From CAZMXP01 sp964570285 (lineage in GTDB: Bacteria > Planctomycetota > PLA2): a DNA stretch of 64,000 nt. Position numbers and translations under genes: made by a program. This document shows positions 58,521 through 64,000 of the stretch, piece after piece. Numbering within the stretch: position 1 is the stretch's first letter; each line of letters starts with the position of its first letter. The notes below the pieces were generated by a model that saw only the letters and a list, made by a program, of their open reading frames with translations, searched no databases and was not told the origin of the DNA. Location of the stretch: NCBI GenBank assembly GCA_964570285.1, contig CAZMXP010000003.1, positions 62,001 through 126,000 of the forward strand. The letters run 5' to 3'.

Positions 58521-61500
58521 TCATTTGCCCGGCTCGACGTCCTCGGCGGGGGCGGTGGCCGCGCGGCTCGCCTCCTCGGCGCGCCGCTGCGCCTCGGCGA
58601 TCTCCCAGAGCATCTCCTTCGCGCGCTTGCCCTGCGGCTCGTCGGGGTGGCTCGCCGCGAGCTCCCTCAGCAGGGCGGCCATCTGCTCGTCGCGGGCCGC
58701 GGACTTGAGCAGCATCACCTTGTGCAGCAGGTACTTCGGCAGGCGCTCCTTGGATACCTTCGCGAGGGCGTCGTCCATGAACCCGAGCGCCCGCTCCGTG
58801 TCGCCCGCGACGGCGTAGACCTCCGCCGCCGTGTCGAGGATGACCGCGTCGCCCGGGCGGAGCTCGAGCGCTCGATCGACGTAGGCCTTCGCGACATCCA
58901 CGCGGCCCGGCGCGAGCTGCGCGATGTGCCACGCGGCGTTGTTGAGCGCCTCCCAGGCGTTGCCGTTGGCTTCGACGGCGCTCTCGTAGTCGCTGAGCGC
59001 CTCGTGGAGCTTCCCGCCCGCCTCGAAGGACATGCCCCGCAGGACGTGCACGTGGGCGCGCTCCCCGCGGAACTGCTTCAGGAAGTCCGCGCCGAGCACG
59101 CGGCCCGAGAGGGCCTGGAACTCGTCGAGCTTCTGCTGCCGGACCAGCGTCTCGTAGAGGCCCGCCCAGGCGTTGCGGTCGCGGAACGCGCTCACGATGA
59201 GGAGCGATTCGAAGATCTGCCCCGCGAGGCCGTAGTCGCCGCTCTGCATCAGCAGGTCGGCCCGGAGCTGCAGGAGGTAGGAGTTGTTGCTCGGGGCGAT
59301 GCTCAGGACCGCGAGCGCGTCCCGCGGCCGACCGAGATCGGTGTAGAGCTGGGCCAACTGCGCGTAGGGGAGCGGCACCGCGGGATGGGCGTTGCGCGCC
59401 TCGCGCGCGAGTTCCAGCGCCTCCGGCTTGCGGTCGAGGAGCACGAGCGCCCCGACGACGCGGGCGTAGCCGTCGGCGGTCTTGTGCTCGATGCCCTTGT
59501 AGAGCTCGAGCACCTCGGCGAACTGCTTGTCCCGGAGCATCCGCGCGGCCACGATGTCGCGCGCGCTGGCCTGGGCGGGATCCTCCGCCAGGTGCACGCC
59601 GGCGATCCGGGCCGCGGAGTCGAGGTCGCCCCGCGCGAACGCGATCTCGGCGGCGAGGCTCAGCGCGGGCCGCCTCGACGCGGCTTCCGACGCCGCCCCC
59701 TCGATCAGCGAGGGGATCGAATCGCGCGCGGCGCCCGTCAGCAGCAGCGCCTCCGCGAAGGCCTTCACGAACGCCGGCGACGTCCCGCGCGCCGCCGCGT
59801 CGGCCGCCCCCTGGGCGATGCGGGTGATCGCGTCGCGGTTCTCCACCTGCGAGACGCTCTCGAGGACGCGCAGACCGAGGTCGAGCGGCTCGCCCGGCAT
59901 CGCGACCGCGCGCCCCAGGAAGGCCCCCGCCATCTCCCGCGATCCGGCGAGCGCGGCGAGCTGGAACGCGAGCACGAGATCCTGCTTCTTCGCCTTGGGA
60001 TCCTCGAGCAGCACGGCGAGATCGCTCTCGACCCGGGCGCGCATCTCCGCGCCCTCGGGGCCGTCGGCCTTGGACCGGTTGCGCGCGAGAAGGCCGAGGG
60101 CCCGGCTGAGCCGGTGCATCGTCGCCCCCTCGCCCCCCTTCGCGACCTGGCTCTCGATGTAGCGCTCGAACGCGGCGCCCTTGCCGCCGAGGAGCCGCAT
60201 CATCTCCTGGCTCTCCTCGCCCGCGTCGGTGCTCAGGGCGAGGCGCTCGGCCAGCGCGAGCGCCTCCTCCCGGTCCTCCTCCCGCGAGGAGAGCAGCGAG
60301 GCGAGGAACGCATTGATGCGCATGTTGTCGCGCTCGACGAGCTTCGCCTCCTGGGCGGCGGCGCGCGCCGTCTCGACGTCCACCCGGACGGCGAGCAGCT
60401 GCAGCGCCGCGAGCAGGTGCGCGATCTCCGCGTCGGGATTCCCGAGGAAGGAGCGCAGGATGGCGAGGCCGGCGTCACGCTCGGGCCCCTCCTCCCCCCG
60501 GAGCAGCAGGTCGGCCCGCGCGAGGCGCCGTTCCGGCCGGTCGCGGTCGGGCCCCCCGTCGAGCACGTCGAGCGCCACCTCCCGCGGAGCGGTGCGCGAC
60601 AGCACGAGATAGGCGCGCTGCCACAGGTAGCCGTCCTTCAGCTCGCGCATCAGGTCCACGGCCTCGCTCCACTCGGCGCGGCGGATGTGGTAGAGGGCGA
60701 GGTCGGCGATGCCGTGCTCGCTCCGGGCGAGCCCGCTCACGTACTTGCGGAGCGTCTGCGAGGCGAGTTCGGACTCCTCCGGCTTCTCCGACAGGATCCG
60801 GATCCGTGCCATCGCGAGGTCGTAGGGATAGGTGCCGTCCCGCTGCCGCGCCTGCGTCGCCGCGTCGACCGCCGCCCGCAGGTCCTGGCGCAACCGCTCC
60901 ATCAGCCGCGGCGTGCGTCCGGCGTTCTCGGGAAGGACCTCCAGCGTCACGGCGGAGGCGAAGGTGAGTGCCTCCGCCTTCGCGGCGTCGGACTGCGTCA
61001 CGGACGCGAGCCCGCGCATCGTCGCCGCCGCCTCGAGGCGGAGGCGCGGCTCGCCCTTCGCGATCCCGGCATGATCCTGCAGGAGCGCGAGGACCTGGTA
61101 GCTGAAGTCGGGCTGCGACTCCGCGAGCGTGCGCGCGATGCGGTCCGCCTCGGAGTAGTCCCCGCGGCTCACGGCCAGCTGGCAGAGCGTGCGCAGGGCC
61201 GCGCCGTTCTCGCCCCCCTCGGCCGCCCACTTCTCGGCGAGGTCGCGCAGCTCGTCGAGCTGTCCCTCGTGCTCGAGCGCGAAGAGCAGGAGCTCCCGCG
61301 CCCGGCGATGCCCGGGCTCGGACACGAGGGTCTCGCGGAGGAGGCGGATCGCCTCGGGGTAGTTCTGGTCGCGCAGCGCGCGCTCGGAACGTTCGTACAG
61401 GCCCTCCCGCTCGAGCCCGCGCTCGTAGACCATGAGGCCGAGAAACCCGAGCCCCCCCAGCGCGAGCAGCGTGACGATAGGAAACACGAGCCGTTGCCCG

Positions 61501-61523
61501 AGCGTCTTGTTCGACTTAGCCAT
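58521..61523 (-). CDS. Large membrane-anchored TPR protein of the exosortase locus
   Basis: A 1000-residue protein: an N-terminal transmembrane helix (about 14-31), then tetratricopeptide repeats throughout (for example EGLYERSERALRDQNYPEAIRLLRETLVSEPGH at 36-70 and RVDVAKAYVDRALELRPGDAVILDTAAEVYAVAGD near 885-920), and an acidic Ala/Glu tail. Large TPR proteins commonly accompany exosortase and exopolysaccharide genes and resemble the PrsT type. Its ATG overlaps the exosortase gene end by eight bases, so they share an operon. It probably organises polysaccharide secretion in the periplasm. Confidence 0.85.
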   Translation of the reverse strand: MAKSNKTLGQRLVFPIVTLLALGGLGFLGLMVYERGLEREGLYERSERALRDQNYPEAIRLLRETLVSEPGHRRARELLLFALEHEGQLDELRDLAEKWAAEGGENGAALRTLCQLAVSRGDYSEADRIARTLAESQPDFSYQVLALLQDHAGIAKGEPRLRLEAAATMRGLASVTQSDAAKAEALTFASAVTLEVLPENAGRTPRLMERLRQDLRAAVDAATQARQRDGTYPYDLAMARIRILSEKPEESELASQTLRKYVSGLARSEHGIADLALYHIRRAEWSEAVDLMRELKDGYLWQRAYLVLSRTAPREVALDVLDGGPDRDRPERRLARADLLLRGEEGPERDAGLAILRSFLGNPDAEIAHLLAALQLLAVRVDVETARAAAQEAKLVERDNMRINAFLASLLSSREEDREEALALAERLALSTDAGEESQEMMRLLGGKGAAFERYIESQVAKGGEGATMHRLSRALGLLARNRSKADGPEGAEMRARVESDLAVLLEDPKAKKQDLVLAFQLAALAGSREMAGAFLGRAVAMPGEPLDLGLRVLESVSQVENRDAITRIAQGAADAAARGTSPAFVKAFAEALLLTGAARDSIPSLIEGAASEAASRRPALSLAAEIAFARGDLDSAARIAGVHLAEDPAQASARDIVAARMLRDKQFAEVLELYKGIEHKTADGYARVVGALVLLDRKPEALELAREARNAHPAVPLPYAQLAQLYTDLGRPRDALAVLSIAPSNNSYLLQLRADLLMQSGDYGLAGQIFESLLIVSAFRDRNAWAGLYETLVRQQKLDEFQALSGRVLGADFLKQFRGERAHVHVLRGMSFEAGGKLHEALSDYESAVEANGNAWEALNNAAWHIAQLAPGRVDVAKAYVDRALELRPGDAVILDTAAEVYAVAGDTERALGFMDDALAKVSKERLPKYLLHKVMLLKSAARDEQMAALLRELAASHPDEPQGKRAKEMLWEIAEAQRRAEEASRAATAPAEDVEPGK

Positions 61524-63165
61524 GGACCACTCCCGGTGTCGTGATGCGTTGGAGATGGGACCCGATCGCGCGGAGGAAGCGGCGGGCTGCCTCTTCGGTT
61601 TCCGGCGCGCCCCCGACGAGGGGGATGTAGATGGTGCAGATCTGCGTGGGGGCCAGCGGCGCGCCCCCGAAGAGGTCTCCGAAGATGTCGCGGAGACGCC
61701 GCAGGCGCACGCCCCACTCGGTCCCCGCGCGGTGCCCGCCGGTCTGGAACCAGTAGAAGACGAGCATCTTCTCGTTGCCGCGCTGGAGCAGCATCCGGCG
61801 CATCCGCGCGCCGGGATCCTGCTCGTCGCCGCCATAGTCGACCGTGTCGTTCTCCAGCGCCTCCCAGCCCGCGGCGGGCATGCAGACGTTGGGGGCGTGG
61901 AAGTTCTCGTCGTTGCCCAGCGAGGCGCCGACATAGACCTGGTAGCTGCGACCCTCGCCGTCGGAGTACATGGCCGAGACGTAGGCGTCGGCCCCCGACG
62001 CCTCGATGACCTTCTCCTCGAAACGGACGGGCTCGCCGCGATAGGCGCCTTCCCCGACCTCGAGGGGCAGCCGGCTCAGGGATGCGGCCAACCCCGCCGC
62101 CCCCTCCTCGCGCGACGGCAGGTCGCCGAGGCGGGCCCGGATCAGGTAGACGCCCAGGAGCCCGGTCGCGAGTAGGAGCACCACGAGGCCGCGCGCGCCC
62201 AGGGTCGCGCCGCGCCAGGCACGCGGGTACTCCCTGCGCATGCGGCGGATGGGAGGCGCGGAGTCCGCGGGACGCGGGAGCGGGAGGAGCGCATCCAGCA
62301 GGCGCGCCCAGCCCCAGAGGATGAGGGCGGCGCAGCCGAAGAGGAGGAACCCCTCGAAGACGTGGAAGAAGCCCTGCGCGGCGGCGGGGCTGACGTGATA
62401 GGAGAGCATCCCCGTGAGCCAGATCCGCATGCCGTTGACGAGCACGGCGATCGGAAGGCAGGAGAGGACCACCAGCGCACGGGTCAGCCAGTGGCGGCGC
62501 CAGAGGATGCAGGCGAGGATCGCGACACTCACGAGCGAGATGAGCGACCGGATGCCGCTGCACGCGTCCGCGATCCAGAGGGACTCGACCTGCGGGATGT
62601 GGATCAGGTTGCCTTCGAGCGTCGCGTCGAGGCCGCTCAGGTCGAGCAGCCCCGTCGCCAGCACGGTCGCGTGGCGCTTCAGCGGAAGCGTCAGGTCGGT
62701 GTGCAGGCGGTAGGGCAGGGGGCACATCAGGAGGAGCACGAGGAGGGGGGCCTTCAACTGAAACAGCCCCCGCGCCCCCCAAAGGACCGTCACCGCGGCG
62801 GTGACCGCCGCGACGAAGGCGAAGGGCTTGAGCCCCCACCAGAGCTTCGCCTCCCCGAAGAGGAGGATCGCGACCACGGGAACGAGCGCGACGGCCGCCG
62901 CCACCCGGAGCGCCGCGTCGAGGAGGTCGCGGCGCTGGCGCAGCCCGAGGAGGCGCTTGCGGTTCGTCCAGACGAGCCAGCCCGCGACCGGCGGCATCAG
63001 TAGGCCGTGGCCATACTCGGGCCAACGGAACCAGACGCCGGCGAGCTCGACAAGCGTCGGCGCGAACGCGCCGAGGAGGAGCAGTCCCAGGATGCCCGCG
63101 AGGATGCGGCCTGGCCGATCGAGCAACGGGCGCTCGAGGCGACGCGGGACGGCGGATTGGGACAT
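61516..63165 (-). CDS. Exosortase-EpsI fusion protein
   Basis: A 549-residue protein. The N-terminal ~310 residues form an eight-helix exosortase with the catalytic triad: Cys202 in ADACSGIRSL, Arg247 in NGMRIWLTG and His268 in FFHVFEGFLL. After a linker and another membrane helix, residues about 370-549 form an EpsI domain (LPLEVGEGAYRGEPVRF, HAPNVCMPAAGWE, YWFQTGGHRAGTEWG). Exosortases cleave C-terminal PEP-CTERM-like tags and process surface proteins tied to exopolysaccharide. No tagged substrate is recognised in the window. ATG 63165 has AGGAA about six bases upstream. Confidence 0.9.
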   Translation of the reverse strand: MSQSAVPRRLERPLLDRPGRILAGILGLLLLGAFAPTLVELAGVWFRWPEYGHGLLMPPVAGWLVWTNRKRLLGLRQRRDLLDAALRVAAAVALVPVVAILLFGEAKLWWGLKPFAFVAAVTAAVTVLWGARGLFQLKAPLLVLLLMCPLPYRLHTDLTLPLKRHATVLATGLLDLSGLDATLEGNLIHIPQVESLWIADACSGIRSLISLVSVAILACILWRRHWLTRALVVLSCLPIAVLVNGMRIWLTGMLSYHVSPAAAQGFFHVFEGFLLFGCAALILWGWARLLDALLPLPRPADSAPPIRRMRREYPRAWRGATLGARGLVVLLLATGLLGVYLIRARLGDLPSREEGAAGLAASLSRLPLEVGEGAYRGEPVRFEEKVIEASGADAYVSAMYSDGEGRSYQVYVGASLGNDENFHAPNVCMPAAGWEALENDTVDYGGDEQDPGARMRRMLLQRGNEKMLVFYWFQTGGHRAGTEWGVRLRRLRDIFGDLFGGAPLAPTQICTIYIPLVGGAPETEEAARRFLRAIGSHLQRITTPGVVHG

Positions 63166-63246
63166 CGCTTTTCCTGGACACTTTCTCTGCGACGGCCCGT
63201 GCGACGCAAAGGGGGGGCCACGCGCCTCATCTTCCCCCAGTGATCC

Positions 63247-64000
63247 CTAGGGCGCCAGCGCGAGCCGCGGGCAGAGGCCGCCGTAGAGGGGGCGATAGCG
63301 GGCGACACTCAGCGCCCAGGTCCTCTCCCGCTCGACGTACGATCGGCCGGCGAGGCGGAGCGCGGGCCAACGTTCCGGGTGGGCGAGGAGCTCGATCGCG
63401 GCCTCCGCGAGCGCGTCGGCGCTCCCGGCCGCGAAGAGCACGCCCGTCTCCCCGTCCCGGATCAGCTCCCTGTGCCCGCCGACGTCGGAAGCGAGGACGA
63501 TCTTCCCCTGCGCCATCGCCTCGAGCGGCTTCAGCGGCGTCACGAGGTCGGTGAGTCTCATCGCGAGACGCGGATAGACCATGAGGTCGCAGAGGGAGTA
63601 GTAGCGGTCCACCTCGGCGTTCGGTACGCGGCCCGTCAGGCGCACGGCGTCGCCGAGGTGCAGCGCGGCGGCTTGGGCGCGGAGGCGCTCCTCCTCGATC
63701 CCGCCCCCGACGAGCAGCAGGCGCGCCTCGGGGACGGCGCGGAGGATGCGCGGCATCGCGTCGAGAAGCAGCGAGAGTCCTTCGTATCCGTAGAAGGAGC
63801 CTACAAATCCCAGGACCCGGCACCCGTCGAGGCGCAGCGCGGACCGGAGCGCCGGATCCGCGGGGGCATCGACCCGGAAGCGCGCGATGTCCACCGCGTT
63901 GGGGATGACGGTCACGCGCGAGGCCGGGACACCTCGCGCGACGATGTCCTGGCGCAACCCCTCGCAGATGGTCGTGATCGCGTCGGCGCGACGGAGGACC
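63247..64000 (-). CDS. GT4-family glycosyltransferase (5' end beyond window)
   Basis: The frame is open to the right edge, and the visible ~250 residues are the C-terminal half of a GT4 enzyme: ITTICEGLRQDIVARGVP, VIPNAVDIARF, LGFVGSFYGYEGLSLLLDAM, VRLTGRVPNAEVDRYYSLCDLMVYPRL and the donor-binding VTPLKPLEAMAQGKIVLASDVGG (an E-x7-E-like region). It transfers a sugar to a growing saccharide. It is on the same strand as exosortase-EpsI, 81 bases upstream of it, and so is part of the same polysaccharide locus. Confidence 0.88.
   Translation of the reverse strand, partial: VLRRADAITTICEGLRQDIVARGVPASRVTVIPNAVDIARFRVDAPADPALRSALRLDGCRVLGFVGSFYGYEGLSLLLDAMPRILRAVPEARLLLVGGGIEEERLRAQAAALHLGDAVRLTGRVPNAEVDRYYSLCDLMVYPRLAMRLTDLVTPLKPLEAMAQGKIVLASDVGGHRELIRDGETGVLFAAGSADALAEAAIELLAHPERWPALRLAGRSYVERERTWALSVARYRPLYGGLCPRLALAP

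Overview
The window is very GC-rich bacterial DNA. It is gene-dense, and most transcription units are short and closely packed. The gene mix points to a member of, or a relative of, the Planctomycetota: two membrane-anchored proteins with formylglycine-generating-enzyme (FGE)-like domains, paired secreted HEAT-repeat/von Willebrand A proteins, a pseudopilin-like fragment with a DG repeat, an ECF sigma/anti-sigma/DUF3106-like cluster, an exosortase fused to EpsI, and many secreted proteins of unknown function. This is inference from gene content. No rRNA or tRNA gene was recognised.

Layout. 0-16 kb: end of a pseudopilin-like gene; pcm with an M48-like peptidase; a GT21-like glycosyltransferase followed by trpS and tryptophan 2,3-dioxygenase; a polysaccharide export lipoprotein; an FGE-like/thioredoxin-like membrane protein; a VTE5/VTE6-like kinase pair; an Eis-like acetyltransferase; the first HEAT-VWA protein; a degenerate metallopeptidase-like protein. 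15.4-21 kb: a FliA/WhiG-type sigma factor behind a class I cyclic-di-GMP riboswitch with visible terminator and antiterminator; a second FGE-like protein; ECF sigma, anti-sigma and a DUF3106-like protein; a Nudix hydrolase and a possible small RNA. 21-34 kb: a signal peptidase with a winged-helix-like extension; an MFS transporter; an HNH nuclease; an orphan histidine-kinase ATPase domain; glcDEF-like glycolate oxidase genes; a bacterioferritin. 34-44 kb: a MITE-like element between two stop codons; a CHAT/TPR protein; a dicarboxylate symporter; the second HEAT-VWA protein; a SpoIIE-type phosphatase; a tetraheme cytochrome. 44-57 kb: a radical SAM protein; a TlpA-like thioredoxin with an in-frame UGA where the first active-site Cys belongs (probable selenocysteine); HrpB; a transglutaminase; an RlmM/FtsJ-like methyltransferase; a HAD hydrolase; a multi-histidine membrane protein; a porin. 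57-64 kb: a UDP-sugar dehydrogenase, a large TPR protein, exosortase-EpsI and a glycosyltransferase family 4 gene, probably part of an exopolysaccharide locus running off the right edge.

Two regulatory themes stand out. First, at least fourteen genes have a -10-like TANNNT box six to eight bases before the start codon and no usual 5' leader, so leaderless transcription is probably common. Genes inside operons or behind long leaders instead show Shine-Dalgarno sites or ATGA/GTGA stop-start overlaps. Second, cyclic-di-GMP sensing at the sigma factor leader and the polysaccharide/exosortase genes at both ends suggest a surface-attachment lifestyle; the link between them is inference.

The most interesting items are the UGA/SECIS-bearing thioredoxin (46570-47574), the riboswitch-controlled sigma factor (15479-16611), the leaderless promoter pattern, the anti-Shine-Dalgarno small RNA candidate (about 21150-21279) and the TA-flanked inverted-repeat element (34337-34477).
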